Below, piece by piece: positions 8,353-17,373 of a DNA stretch of 34,766 nt; within the stretch, counting starts at the first letter, position 1; each line of letters opens with the position of its first letter. The translations under genes were made by a program, and so were the position numbers. Source of the stretch: Candidatus Binatus sp. (GTDB lineage Bacteria > Desulfobacterota > Binatia > Binatales > Binataceae); assembly GCF_030646925.1 (NCBI RefSeq), contig NZ_JAUSKL010000012.1:1-34766 (forward strand). Direction: 5' to 3'. Below the pieces are notes generated by a model that was given only the letters and a program-made list of their open reading frames with translations, was not told the origin of the DNA and made no database searches.

Positions 8353-9216
8353 ATGGCACACAACGTACTCGGAGTTATCGGCGGCAGCGGCTTCTACCAG
8401 ATGAAAGGGCTCGAGAAGGTCGAGCAGTTGACGCTGCAAACGCCATTTGGCGAACCATCGGATCCCTTCTACCAGGGACGAATCGGCGATCTCGAAGTGG
8501 TATTCCTCGCGCGCCACGGCCGCGGTCATCGGCTGCTGCCGTCGGAAATAAATTTTCGCGCCAATGTTTTCGGGATGAAGCAACTCGGGGTGACCCATCT
8601 CGTATCGATTTCCACCGCGGGCAGCCTGAAAGAGGAAATCCATCCAGGCGAATTGATCGTTCCCGATCAATTTATCGATCGGACGTTCAGACGGCCGCAG
8701 ACATTCTTCGGCGACGGCCTCGTCGTGCATGTCTCGCTCGCATCGCCGGTGTGCGCCGATCTTGCGCGCAGTCTGGTTGGTGCGACTCGCGCTGGCGGCG
8801 CGCTGGTTCACGAAGGCGGGACGTATCTCTGCATGGAGGGGCCGCAATTTTCGACGCGCGCGGAATCGAATCTGTACCGCAGGTTCGGCGCCAGCGTGAT
8901 CAGCATGACCGCGATGCAGGAAGCGCGGCTCGCCCGCGAAGCCGAGATGTGTTACGCGGCGCTGGTGCTGGTCACCGACTACGACTGCTGGCACGAATCG
9001 GTCGCGGCGGTGGATATCGCCGAGATTCTGCGGGTGATGAACGCCAACGTCGAGAAGGCGCAGAAAGCGGTGTCGCAACTGGCCGGGACGCTCGGCAACC
9101 GCCCGCGCAGTTGCGGCTGCGAACACGCGCTGAAGGGAACTATCATCACCGATCGCACCGTAATTTCGCAGGAACGAATCGACGCTTTGCGGCCATTACT
9201 AGGAAAGTATCTCTAG
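8353..9216 (+). CDS. mtnP: 5'-methylthioadenosine phosphorylase
   Basis: Splits 5'-methylthioadenosine with phosphate into adenine and methylthioribose-1-phosphate, the first step of methionine salvage. The 287-residue protein begins LGVIGGSGFY, the phosphate-binding loop of the family. It contains ARHGRGHRLLPSEINFRAN, MEGPQFSTRAES, SMTAMQEARLAREA and TDYDCW. The TDYDCW aspartates favour 6-aminopurines, which separates MTA phosphorylases from guanosine/inosine phosphorylases. ATG 8353 gives the family N terminus 18 bases after rlmN. The following gene is a PfkB-type kinase 30 bases downstream. Dual MTA/S-adenosylhomocysteine or adenosine activity cannot be excluded. Confidence 0.93.
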   Translation: MAHNVLGVIGGSGFYQMKGLEKVEQLTLQTPFGEPSDPFYQGRIGDLEVVFLARHGRGHRLLPSEINFRANVFGMKQLGVTHLVSISTAGSLKEEIHPGELIVPDQFIDRTFRRPQTFFGDGLVVHVSLASPVCADLARSLVGATRAGGALVHEGGTYLCMEGPQFSTRAESNLYRRFGASVISMTAMQEARLAREAEMCYAALVLVTDYDCWHESVAAVDIAEILRVMNANVEKAQKAVSQLAGTLGNRPRSCGCEHALKGTIITDRTVISQERIDALRPLLGKYL

Positions 9217-9246
9217 CTAATCGAGTTTATACAGGTAGCTAATCGA
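9214..9246 (+). repeat. 11-base direct repeat in the mtnP-pfkB junction
   Basis: TAGCTAATCGA occurs at 9214-9224, over the mtnP stop, and again at 9236-9246, directly before the kinase ATG. The copies are 22 bases apart, about two helical turns. They could bind a dimeric regulator or be a simple duplication. Confidence 0.45.
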
Positions 9247-10170
9247 ATGAGTATTGTAGTTGTCGGTTCCGTAGCCTATGACGATGTCGATACAACGCAT
9301 GGAAATGTAGTCGATGCGTTGGGCGGTTCGGCCAGCTATTTCGCGGTCGCCGCGCGCTTCTTCACGCCCGTCAGCGTGGTGGCGGTCGTAGGCTCCGACT
9401 TCAAGGCCGAGGATCGCCAGCGGCTGGCGGAGCGCGGAATCGATCTGCGCGCGCTCGAACAGAAAGAGGGCAGAACCTTCCATTGGCACGGGCGTTATCA
9501 CGAGGATATGAACAAGCGCGATACGGTGAGCGTCGAGCTGAACGTGTTCGACGGCTTCATGCCGAATCTGCTGGCCGATCAGCGGCGCTGCGACTATTTG
9601 TTTCTCGCCAACATCGCGCCGAGCCTTCAGCAGCGGGTGCTCTCGCAAGTCAGCACGCCCAAGCTGGTCGCGGGCGATACGATGAATCTGTGGATCAACG
9701 AGACCCGCGACGATCTAATAAAGCTGCTCTCCCGCCTGGATATTCTGACGCTCAACGACGAGGAAGCGCGGATGCTGTCGGGCGAAAGCAACCTGGTGAA
9801 AGCGGGTCGCGCGATCCTCGCGATGGGTCCGCGGATGCTGCTGGTCAAGCGCGGCGAATACGGCGTGCTGCAATTCAGCAAGGAAGGGATGTTTGCGGTG
9901 CCGGCTTATCCGCTCGAGGAAGTGATCGATCCTACAGGCGCGGGCGATACCTTCGCCGGCGGCATGATGGGATTTCTTGCGCGCAGCGGCCGCGTGAGCG
10001 AGTCCTCGCTCAGGACCGCGGTGGTTTACGGCAGCGTGCTGGCGTCGTTCGTGGTCGAGAAATTCTCGCTCGACCGGCTGTTCGAGCTGACCTGGGATGA
10101 CATCGACAAACGCTACCGCGCATTCATCGACCTTATCGATTCCCATCATGCGAGATGGATTACTCAGTAG
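9247..10170 (+). CDS. PfkB-family carbohydrate/nucleoside kinase, substrate unknown
   Basis: ATP-dependent kinase of the ribokinase/PfkB fold (307 residues). The N-terminal GGSASYFAVAA matches the first PfkB signature. The C-terminal DPTGAGDTFAGG is the second signature, with catalytic base Asp234 in GAGD. LTLNDEEARML and LVKRGEYGVLQF are typical core segments. The exact substrate is not readable from the sequence. Adjacency to MTA phosphorylase suggests a product of nucleoside salvage (a ribose, methylthioribose-like sugar or nucleoside), but this is inference. The stop overlaps the start of the downstream glycosyltransferase by 16 bases. Confidence 0.85.
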   Translation: MSIVVVGSVAYDDVDTTHGNVVDALGGSASYFAVAARFFTPVSVVAVVGSDFKAEDRQRLAERGIDLRALEQKEGRTFHWHGRYHEDMNKRDTVSVELNVFDGFMPNLLADQRRCDYLFLANIAPSLQQRVLSQVSTPKLVAGDTMNLWINETRDDLIKLLSRLDILTLNDEEARMLSGESNLVKAGRAILAMGPRMLLVKRGEYGVLQFSKEGMFAVPAYPLEEVIDPTGAGDTFAGGMMGFLARSGRVSESSLRTAVVYGSVLASFVVEKFSLDRLFELTWDDIDKRYRAFIDLIDSHHARWITQ

Positions 10171-11093
10171 TTATTCCGCTATTCAACGAGCGGGATAATC
10201 TCGCCCCTCTCCACGCCGAATTGACCGGTGTGATGCGAGCAGTTGGGCATTCCTACGAACTCGTGTTCATCGACGACGGCAGCACCGACGGCGGAATCGA
10301 AGTGCTGCGCGAGATCAAAGGCTCGGATCCCGCCGTCCATGTTATTCGGCTCGCGCGAAACTCGGGACAGACGGCGGCGCTCGCGTGCGGCTTCAGGCAC
10401 GCATCGGGCGATGTGATCGTTGCGCTCGACGCTGATTTGCAAAACGATCCGGCCGACATCCCGCGACTGCTCGCCGCGCTTGACCAGGGTTACGATCTCG
10501 CGAGCGGATGGCGCACGGCCCGCTGGCAGAAGGAGAAATTCACTCGCCGGATTCCGTCGATCGCGGCCAATTCGCTGATTTCCGCGATCACCGGCGTGCG
10601 ACTCCACGATTACGGATGCACCTTCAAGGCGTATCGCCGCGAGTTAGCGCAGAGCCTGAACCTCTACGGCGAGATGCATCGATTCGTGCCGGCGATCGCC
10701 GCGGAGCAGGGCGCACGCATCGTCGAAGTTCCGATCGGGTTTCGGCCGCGCCGCGCTGGCATTTCGAAATACGGCCTCGGCCGAATAATTCGCACACTAC
10801 TCGATCTGGTTACTGTCAAGTTTTTATCTGGCTATTCGACGGCGCCGATTCAGATATTCGGCTTAATAGGCATTGTACTGGGCGGACTTGGTAGTTTGTG
10901 GACATTCATATTGGTAATCGAAAAAGTACTGTTCGGTTACACACTGGGTAATCGGCCGGCGCTGCTGCTGGCCGTGTTGCTGGTGGTAGTTGGCGTTCAA
11001 TTCATCAGTATGGGCTTGCTGGGAGAGATGCTGGCGCGCACCTATCATGAGTCGCAGGGCAAGCCCGTGTATATAATCAAGGAGGAGTTCTAG
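10155..11093 (+). CDS. Glycosyltransferase family 2, polyprenyl-phosphate sugar transferase type
   Basis: Transfers a sugar from a nucleotide donor to a polyprenyl phosphate at the inner face of the cytoplasmic membrane, in the manner of ArnC, GtrB or dolichol-phosphate mannose synthase. The 312-residue protein has a GT-A domain with VIPLFNERDNL, the FIDDGSTDG segment, the metal-binding D92-A-D94 in LDADLQNDP and MHRFVPA. Two C-terminal membrane helices lie at about 232-256 and 268-291. The start overlaps the upstream kinase by 16 bases, suggesting coupling. The stretch encoding the membrane helices is visibly richer in A/T than its neighbours. Next come UDP-glucose dehydrogenase and an epimerase, so the donor is probably a UDP-sugar. 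Confidence 0.88.
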   Translation: MDYSVVIPLFNERDNLAPLHAELTGVMRAVGHSYELVFIDDGSTDGGIEVLREIKGSDPAVHVIRLARNSGQTAALACGFRHASGDVIVALDADLQNDPADIPRLLAALDQGYDLASGWRTARWQKEKFTRRIPSIAANSLISAITGVRLHDYGCTFKAYRRELAQSLNLYGEMHRFVPAIAAEQGARIVEVPIGFRPRRAGISKYGLGRIIRTLLDLVTVKFLSGYSTAPIQIFGLIGIVLGGLGSLWTFILVIEKVLFGYTLGNRPALLLAVLLVVVGVQFISMGLLGEMLARTYHESQGKPVYIIKEEF

Positions 11094-11099
11094 TACCTC

Positions 11100-12407
11100 A
11101 TGAACATCACAGTGGTGGGGACCGGGTATGTCGGTCTGGTCAGCGGAACTTGCTATGCGGAAAGCGGCAACGAGGTTGTCTGTGTTGATATTGACGAACG
11201 CCGTATCGCGCAGCTTATCGAGGGCAAGGCGCCGTTTTATGAACCCGGCCTCGAAGAGCTGGTGCGCCGCAATGTGAAGGAGGGACGCCTCCATTTCACG
11301 ACCGACGTAAGCTACGCGGTGGCGCAATCGATGGTGTCGTACATCGCGGTCGGCACTCCGATGAACGCGACTGGCGCCGCCGATTTGAGCGCGATTTTCA
11401 AGGCCGCGGAGGACATCGCCAGGGCCGTCACCGGTTACCACATCATTGCGATCAAGAGCACGGTGCCGGTCGGCACCAATGATCGCGTGAGAGAGATTGT
11501 GAACCGGGTCGCGAAGCATCGCATCGACGTTTGCTCGGTGCCTGAATTTCTGAAGGAAGGCTCCGCAATCGAAGATTTCATGCGGCCCGATCGAGTTGTG
11601 ATCGGCAGCTTGAGCGATCAGGCGAGGGCAATTTTGCGCGAGATTCACAGTCCCTTCGTGCGCACCGACAATCCGATCCTCGAGATGGATCCGAAGTCGG
11701 CGGAACTGACTAAGTACGCGTCGAATGCGATGCTTGCGCTGCGCATCTCGTTCATCAACGACATGGCGAATCTATGCGACGCGGTCGGCGCGGATATCAA
11801 TGCGGTGCGGCGCGGTTTGGGTTCCGATCGGCGGATTGGCTCGTCGTTCCTGTTTCCGGGTATCGGCTATGGCGGTTCGTGTTTTCCGAAAGACGTGCAG
11901 GCGCTGATTCACTCGGCGTCCGAAAATGGTCTCGATTTCGCGCTGCTGGCGGCGGCCGAATCGGTCAACATGCGGCAGAAGCGGTTGATCCCGCAGCGCG
12001 TGAAGCAGCATTTCGGAGACGATCTCAGCGGCAAGGTATTCGCGGTCTGGGGCACCGCATTCAAGCCGCGCACCGACGATATGCGCGAAGCGCCTTCGCT
12101 GGTGGTGATCGAGGAGCTGCTGCGCGCGGGCGCGCAATGCCGGGTGCACGATCCGGAGGCGCTTGAAAACGCGCGCAAGTATTTCGGCGATCGCGTCACC
12201 TACCACAAGACCAATTACGAGGCGCTCAAAAACGCCGACGCGCTGCTGATCCTGACTGAGTGGAACGAATTCCGCCGGCCCAATTTCCAGCGCATCAAGA
12301 ATGAACTCAAGCAGCCGGTGATTTTCGACGGCCGAAACCTGTATGATCCGGATCTCATGAAGGCGCTCGAATTCCGCTACTACTCAGTCGGGCGTCATCC
12401 GGTTTAA
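11100..12407 (+). CDS. ugd: UDP-glucose 6-dehydrogenase
   Basis: Oxidises UDP-glucose twice with NAD to UDP-glucuronate, a precursor for surface polysaccharide or lipid modification. The 435-residue protein starts MNITVVGTGYVGLVSG, the NAD-binding Rossmann motif. KSTVPVGT and EFLKEGSA follow. The catalytic Cys261 lies in YGGSCFPKD, and the C-terminal UDP-binding domain contains GTAFKPRTDDMREAPS. All family landmarks are present and the length is usual. ATG 11100 lies 6 bases after the glycosyltransferase stop, with AGGAGG about 9 bases before. A GDP-mannose dehydrogenase reading is less likely, given the UGD-like C-terminal segment. Confidence 0.92.
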   Translation: MNITVVGTGYVGLVSGTCYAESGNEVVCVDIDERRIAQLIEGKAPFYEPGLEELVRRNVKEGRLHFTTDVSYAVAQSMVSYIAVGTPMNATGAADLSAIFKAAEDIARAVTGYHIIAIKSTVPVGTNDRVREIVNRVAKHRIDVCSVPEFLKEGSAIEDFMRPDRVVIGSLSDQARAILREIHSPFVRTDNPILEMDPKSAELTKYASNAMLALRISFINDMANLCDAVGADINAVRRGLGSDRRIGSSFLFPGIGYGGSCFPKDVQALIHSASENGLDFALLAAAESVNMRQKRLIPQRVKQHFGDDLSGKVFAVWGTAFKPRTDDMREAPSLVVIEELLRAGAQCRVHDPEALENARKYFGDRVTYHKTNYEALKNADALLILTEWNEFRRPNFQRIKNELKQPVIFDGRNLYDPDLMKALEFRYYSVGRHPV

Positions 12408-12425
12408 GAAAAGGGCATTTTTCAC

Positions 12426-13367
12426 ATGAGGATTGTGGTAACTGGCGGCGCCGGTTTTATCGGCTCGCATACCGTCGATGCGCTGGTCGCGGCGGGCGCG
12501 GATGAAATTTTCGTCCTCGACGATTTATCCAGCGGCAAGCGCAATCAGGTGAATACCAGGGCTGCGTTTTTCCAGGTCGATCTGCGCGACGCTGCCGCGG
12601 TAAAAGCCGTCGTCGAGAAGACCAGGCCCGAGGCGATCATCCACTGCGCCGCGCAAATGGACGTGCGGCGATCGGTCGCCGATCCGGCGTTCGACGCGCA
12701 AGTCAACGTGGTCGGCTTTCTCAATCTGATCGAAGCCGCGCGTCAGCAAGGCCTCCGTCGTGTCATACTTTCGTCCACCGGCGGCGCGATCTACGGCGAA
12801 CAGGACGAGTTTCCCTGCACTGAGGATCATCCGCTGCGGCCGGTCAGTCCTTACGGCGTCGCGAAACTGGCCACCGAGGCCTACCTGTTTTTCTACAAAG
12901 TTCAGTACGGCATCGATTACGTCGCGCTGCGTTACGGAAATGTTTACGGCCCGCGGCAGGATCCGCACGGCGAGGCGGGCGTCGTCGCGATCTTTTGCGG
13001 CAGGATACTCGGCGGCAAGCCGGTTACGATTTTCGGCGACGGCGAACAGACACGCGACTACGTATTCGTCAGCGACGTGGCGCGCGCCAATATCGCGGCG
13101 CTCAACTCGACGGCTTCCGGCGTGGCGCTGAATATCGGCACCGGAATCGAGACCAACGTGAATGAACTCTACTCGACGCTCGCCGCGATCGCCGATTTCC
13201 CCGCCGCCGCGGAGTATGCCGGTGAGCGCCCCGGCGAGCAGCGCCGTTCCGTGATATCGCCGGCGCGAGCCGCATCGACGATCGCATGGCGTCCCGAGAA
13301 AGCGCTCGGCGAAGGGCTCGAGGACACCTTCAAATACTTTAAGGATCGCCGGGGGCGCTCAAATTGA
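12426..13367 (+). CDS. NAD-dependent nucleotide-sugar epimerase (UDP-glucose 4-epimerase-like)
   Basis: Extended short-chain dehydrogenase that inverts or modifies a nucleotide sugar. The 313-residue protein begins [16 protein letters not shown], the NAD-binding GxxGxxG. It has the active-site serine in [10 protein letters not shown] and the catalytic pair Tyr143/Lys147 in [17 protein letters not shown] and the [17 protein letters not shown] substrate segment are typical of GalE/WbpP/RmlB-like enzymes. The closest reading is a UDP-glucose 4-epimerase of the short bacterial type, but the substrate may be UDP-glucuronate, given ugd upstream (18-base gap). The stop TGA shares bases with the ATG of a 25-codon ORF leading into lepA. 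Confidence 0.87.
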   Translation: MRIVVTGGAGFIGSHTVDALVAAGADEIFVLDDLSSGKRNQVNTRAAFFQVDLRDAAAVKAVVEKTRPEAIIHCAAQMDVRRSVADPAFDAQVNVVGFLNLIEAARQQGLRRVILSSTGGAIYGEQDEFPCTEDHPLRPVSPYGVAKLATEAYLFFYKVQYGIDYVALRYGNVYGPRQDPHGEAGVVAIFCGRILGGKPVTIFGDGEQTRDYVFVSDVARANIAALNSTASGVALNIGTGIETNVNELYSTLAAIADFPAAAEYAGERPGEQRRSVISPARAASTIAWRPEKALGEGLEDTFKYFKDRRGRSN

Positions 13368-13440
13368 TGCGCGCGATCGCCGAACGACAGCTCGCTTACC
13401 GCCAACCGCGCGAAGGAGTAGAGCGTCCACTCGCCGTGCA

Positions 13441-13444
<4 letters not shown>
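13367..13444 (+). CDS. 25-codon ORF exactly bridging the epimerase gene and lepA
   Basis: ATG at 13367 overlaps the epimerase stop as TGATG, and TGA at 13442-13444 overlaps the lepA start as ATGA. The peptide [25 protein letters not shown] is arginine-rich and matches nothing I recognise. GAAGGAG at 13412-13418 lies inside it, too far (about 22 bases) to be a normal lepA ribosome site. Its likely role, if translated, is to carry ribosomes to lepA by reinitiation. Chance is possible, because short open frames are common in this base composition. Confidence 0.35.
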
Positions 13445-15243
<1,799 letters not shown>

Positions 15244-15252
15244 GGGATTAGA

Positions 15253-15972
15253 GTGGCTGAGCCCGCGCGAAACCTGCCGAAATTGCAGTCCTCGGGCGCA
15301 AGTCCGGTCCCCGCGGTCGGCGAGCAGCGCAAATCGGTCGTCCGCGAGTACGGCGAGGCGATGTTCGTCGCGCTGATCCTCGCGATCTTCATCCGCACGT
15401 TTTTCGTTCAGGCCTACAAGATCCCGTCAGGTTCGATGGAACCGACGCTGCTGATCGGCGACCACATCCTGGTCAACAAAATCGGGTACGGACTCCGCAT
15501 GCCCGATTCGATCTTCGGCCTGCAGATTCCGGGACTGCCGTACGGCCGCTATTTGTTTCATCTCGAGTCGGTGCATCGCGGCGACGTCGTCGTATTTGTG
15601 TTTCCGCCCGACCGCACCAAGGATTTCATCAAGCGCGTGATCGGCATCGCGGGCGACACGATCCAGGTCAAGGACGGCGTGGTCTGGTTGAACGGCGCGA
15701 AGATGCCCGATCCGAACGCGCACCTCGAAGTCAGTTCGTCGGATCGCACCGCCGGCTCGCCGCGCGACAACTTCGGTCCGATCACGGTGCCCGCCGGCAA
15801 GCTGTTCATGATGGGCGACAATCGCGACCGCAGCTACGACAGCCGGTTTTGGGGCTTCGTCGACGATGACGATGTCGAAGGCCACGCCACCGTGATTTAT
15901 TGGTCGTGGGACGGTGACGGTTCAAGTGTTCTTCCGATTCGATGGAACCGATTTGGCATGATCGTCCGCTAA
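15253..15972 (+). CDS. lepB: Signal peptidase I
   Basis: Membrane-bound serine protease that removes signal peptides from Sec and Tat exported proteins. The 239-residue protein has a short cytoplasmic N terminus, one transmembrane helix at about 36-53 and the catalytic Ser61 in PSGSMEPTL. The general base is Lys127 in KDFIKRVIGIAGD, and box E is GDNRDRSYDSRFWG. Length is that of the short single-spanning type (Gram-positive or delta-type), unlike the two-helix E. coli enzyme. The start is GTG 15253, 9 bases after the lepA stop. The C terminus ends shortly after box E, as usual. Confidence 0.96.
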   Translation: MAEPARNLPKLQSSGASPVPAVGEQRKSVVREYGEAMFVALILAIFIRTFFVQAYKIPSGSMEPTLLIGDHILVNKIGYGLRMPDSIFGLQIPGLPYGRYLFHLESVHRGDVVVFVFPPDRTKDFIKRVIGIAGDTIQVKDGVVWLNGAKMPDPNAHLEVSSSDRTAGSPRDNFGPITVPAGKLFMMGDNRDRSYDSRFWGFVDDDDVEGHATVIYWSWDGDGSSVLPIRWNRFGMIVR

Positions 15973-15993
15973 ACTCGCGCGGGGAGATTCGAC

Positions 15994-16647
15994 GTGGCTG
16001 ACGAGGCGATGAATCGGCTGGGCGTGATGCTGGAGGAGCTCGGCGCGCGCTTCGAGTTGGTGGTCGAAGCAGTCTCGGGATTTGGGGGACGGCTGGACGC
16101 ATTGCGCGACGAAATGTTCGGGCAGTTCGCGGAAGTTGGCGGGCAGATTCGATTTTTGTCGGAGCAAATCGCGGAGAATCGGCGCAGCATCATCGTGACG
16201 CGCGAGGATCTTGGTGCGGAGATAATTCGCGTCGGAGAAGCGCTCGGCCAGGCGCGCGTCGAGCTCCGCGAAGAATTGAGCAACTCGACGAAGCAACTGC
16301 GCGGCGAGATCAAAAGCTCCGCCGAGCAACTTGGGGGAGAGATCAGGGCAGAGATCAAAAGCTCCGCCGAGGAATTACATGGGGAGATCAGCAGCTCGGC
16401 TGATCTGCTTCGCGAAGAAATGAAAGTCTCCGCTGAGCAGCTACGCAAGGAGATGAACTCCTCGGCGACGGAACTTCGCGAAGAGATGAGCAAGTCCACG
16501 AAGGAACTGCGCGCCGAAATGAAGCAGACCAATAAATCGCTGGCCAATCTATCGCGCAATTTCGATCGCTTCGACGATCGAATCACGGTCCAAACCCGCG
16601 ATCAGGATCAGCGGCTCAAAAAACTGGAGAAAAAACGCGCGTCGTGA
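15994..16647 (+). CDS. Coiled-coil protein with 11-residue repeats, function unknown
   Basis: I do not recognise a family. The 217-residue protein is highly charged and almost entirely helical by composition. Residues about 91-182 consist of eight near-regular 11-residue units of the form L-R-(E/G)-E-(M/I/L)-x-x-S-(A/T)-x-(E/Q), with one longer 15-residue unit. The C terminus is basic (LKKLEKKRAS). There is no signal peptide or membrane segment. Hendecad repeats form right-handed or amphipathic coiled coils, as in apolipoprotein-like and phasin-like proteins. It starts GTG 15994, 21 bases after lepB, with GGGGAGA upstream, so it may be the last gene of the lepAB unit. Function cannot be inferred. 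Confidence 0.75.
   Translation: MADEAMNRLGVMLEELGARFELVVEAVSGFGGRLDALRDEMFGQFAEVGGQIRFLSEQIAENRRSIIVTREDLGAEIIRVGEALGQARVELREELSNSTKQLRGEIKSSAEQLGGEIRAEIKSSAEELHGEISSSADLLREEMKVSAEQLRKEMNSSATELREEMSKSTKELRAEMKQTNKSLANLSRNFDRFDDRITVQTRDQDQRLKKLEKKRAS
16264..16539 (+). repeat. 33-base in-frame repeats in the coiled-coil gene
   Basis: The DNA encoding residues 91-182 is built of diverged 33-base units, with recurring gagatcaaaagctccgccga and cgcgaagaaatg-like segments. One unit carries a 12-base addition. Such arrays change copy number easily between strains. Confidence 0.7.
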
Positions 16648-16655
16648 GCGCGCAC

Positions 16656-16684
16656 TTGATTCTGCTCGCCTGCGATCATATTTA
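16656..16684 (+). promoter_or_regulatory. Candidate promoter of the pyrimidine operon
   Basis: TTGATT (16656-16661) and TATTTA (16679-16684) are separated by 17 bases, in an AT-rich island directly after the coiled-coil gene. The implied start near 16691 lies about ten bases before the putative PyrR-binding hairpin, so the leader would be about 100 bases. The match is moderate at -35 and weak at -10. Confidence 0.35.
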
Positions 16685-16700
16685 GATAGTGACCTTTAAC

Positions 16701-16718
16701 CCGCTACTGAGATGGCGG
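16701..16718 (+). promoter_or_regulatory. Putative PyrR-binding hairpin in the pyr leader
   Basis: CCGCTA (16701-16706) pairs with TGGCGG (16713-16718) in a 6-bp stem with one U-G pair, closing the hexaloop CTGAGA. The apical ACUGAGAUG resembles the known PyrR-binding consensus CCNGNGAGG, with two mismatches. The 3' arm GGCGG can instead pair with CCGCC (16767-16771), which overlaps the terminator stem. This is the arrangement needed for an antiterminator. The reading is inferential and needs RNA evidence. Confidence 0.4.
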
Positions 16719-16731
16719 AAAGGGAAAATCG

Positions 16732-16797
16732 ATGAATCCGTTTTCAAAGTATCCTGGCCGTTCGCGCCGCCGGGATTTTTTTCGGGCGCCGCGATGA
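16732..16797 (+). CDS. 21-codon leader ORF running through the attenuator into pyrR
   Basis: ATG 16732 is preceded by GGAAAGGG about 7 bases upstream, a good ribosome site. The peptide MNPFSKYPGRSRRRDFFRAPR contains six arginines. Its stop TGA (16795-16797) overlaps the pyrR start as ATGA, and the frame runs straight through the terminator hairpin and T-tract. pyrR itself lacks a visible Shine-Dalgarno site, so coupling from this ORF would explain how it is translated. The layout recalls the pyrL leader of enterobacterial pyrBI, where leader translation reaches the attenuator, though the sequence is unrelated. Confidence 0.5.
   Translation: MNPFSKYPGRSRRRDFFRAPR
16751..16782 (+). terminator. 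Intrinsic terminator (attenuator) in the pyr leader
   Basis: ATCCTGGC (16751-16758) pairs with GCCGGGAT (16769-16776) as an 8-bp stem with a single U-G pair and a 10-base loop. It is followed at once by T7 (16776-16782). It lies only 11 bases before the pyrR start, inside the operon leader, so it must be read through for any pyr gene expression. It is thus an attenuator, not an end-of-operon terminator. An overlapping alternative stem (16763-16773 with 16783-16793) would compete with it and cover the pyrR start. Confidence 0.7.
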
Positions 16798-17336
16798 ATC
16801 CCGCGCACACCGTCGTGCTCGACGCCGCGCAGCTTGGCCGCTCGCTCAAGCGTATCGCGATGGAAATCGCGGAGCGCACCGGCGGCGACGATAACCTCGT
16901 GCTGGTCGGAATCGTCCGCCGCGGCGCGACGCTCGCCGAACGAATCGCATCCGAGCTGCAAGCGAACGGCAAACGCCAGGTACCGGTCGGCACGCTCGAT
17001 ATCTCGTCCTATCGGGACGACGGCAAAGGCGCGCCCGGCGATCCGCGATTGATTGGCCGCGACATTCCATTCTCGCTCGATGGCAAGCGAGTCGTGCTGG
17101 TGGATGACGTCCTCTACACCGGGCGCACCGTCCGCGCAGCGCTCGACGCGATCTCCGACCTGGGTCGCGCCGAATCCGTGCAGCTCGCGGTGCTGGTCGA
17201 TCGCGGTGAGCGCGAGTTGCCGATCCGCGCCGATTACGTCGGCAAAAATGTTCAGGCGCCGCCTGGACAGCGCGTGTACGTGCGCCTTGCTGAAGTCGAC
17301 GGGACCGACGCGGTCGTGGTCGGAGAGCGCAAATGA
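16794..17336 (+). CDS. pyrR: PyrR, bifunctional pyr operon attenuation protein / uracil phosphoribosyltransferase
   Basis: In Bacillus and relatives PyrR senses UMP/PRPP and binds pyr mRNA leaders to promote termination, and it often has UPRTase activity. This 180-residue copy matches the usual length (181). GIVRRGATLAERI is the PPi-loop region. DISSYRDD and the PRPP loop VVLVDDVLYTGRT follow, with Asp104 and Asp105. LAVLVDRGERELPIRADYVGKN completes the family signature. ATG 16794 aligns with known PyrR N termini, and an upstream GTG at 16689 would add 35 unconserved residues and read through the leader hairpins. The gene sits right behind the attenuator and 37 bases before the ATCase fusion. 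Confidence 0.95.
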   Translation: MNPAHTVVLDAAQLGRSLKRIAMEIAERTGGDDNLVLVGIVRRGATLAERIASELQANGKRQVPVGTLDISSYRDDGKGAPGDPRLIGRDIPFSLDGKRVVLVDDVLYTGRTVRAALDAISDLGRAESVQLAVLVDRGERELPIRADYVGKNVQAPPGQRVYVRLAEVDGTDAVVVGERK

Positions 17337-17373
17337 TTTCGTGCCTGGCGATCGCCGGGGGCCGGCAACGCTG

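Noticed and set aside
15969-16586. Serine-rich repetitive frame on the minus strand
   Set aside because: It is the mirror of the 33-base repeats of the plus-strand coiled-coil gene, which has a better start, ribosome site and operon position.
16689-16793. Upstream GTG extension of pyrR
   Set aside because: It adds 35 unconserved residues and would cover the promoter-proximal leader, hairpin and terminator. ATG 16794 matches PyrR N termini.
17053-17373. 107-codon upstream extension of the ATCase frame
   Set aside because: It is the out-of-frame shadow of pyrR. The ATCase N terminus begins at 17374, or at most at GTG 17341.
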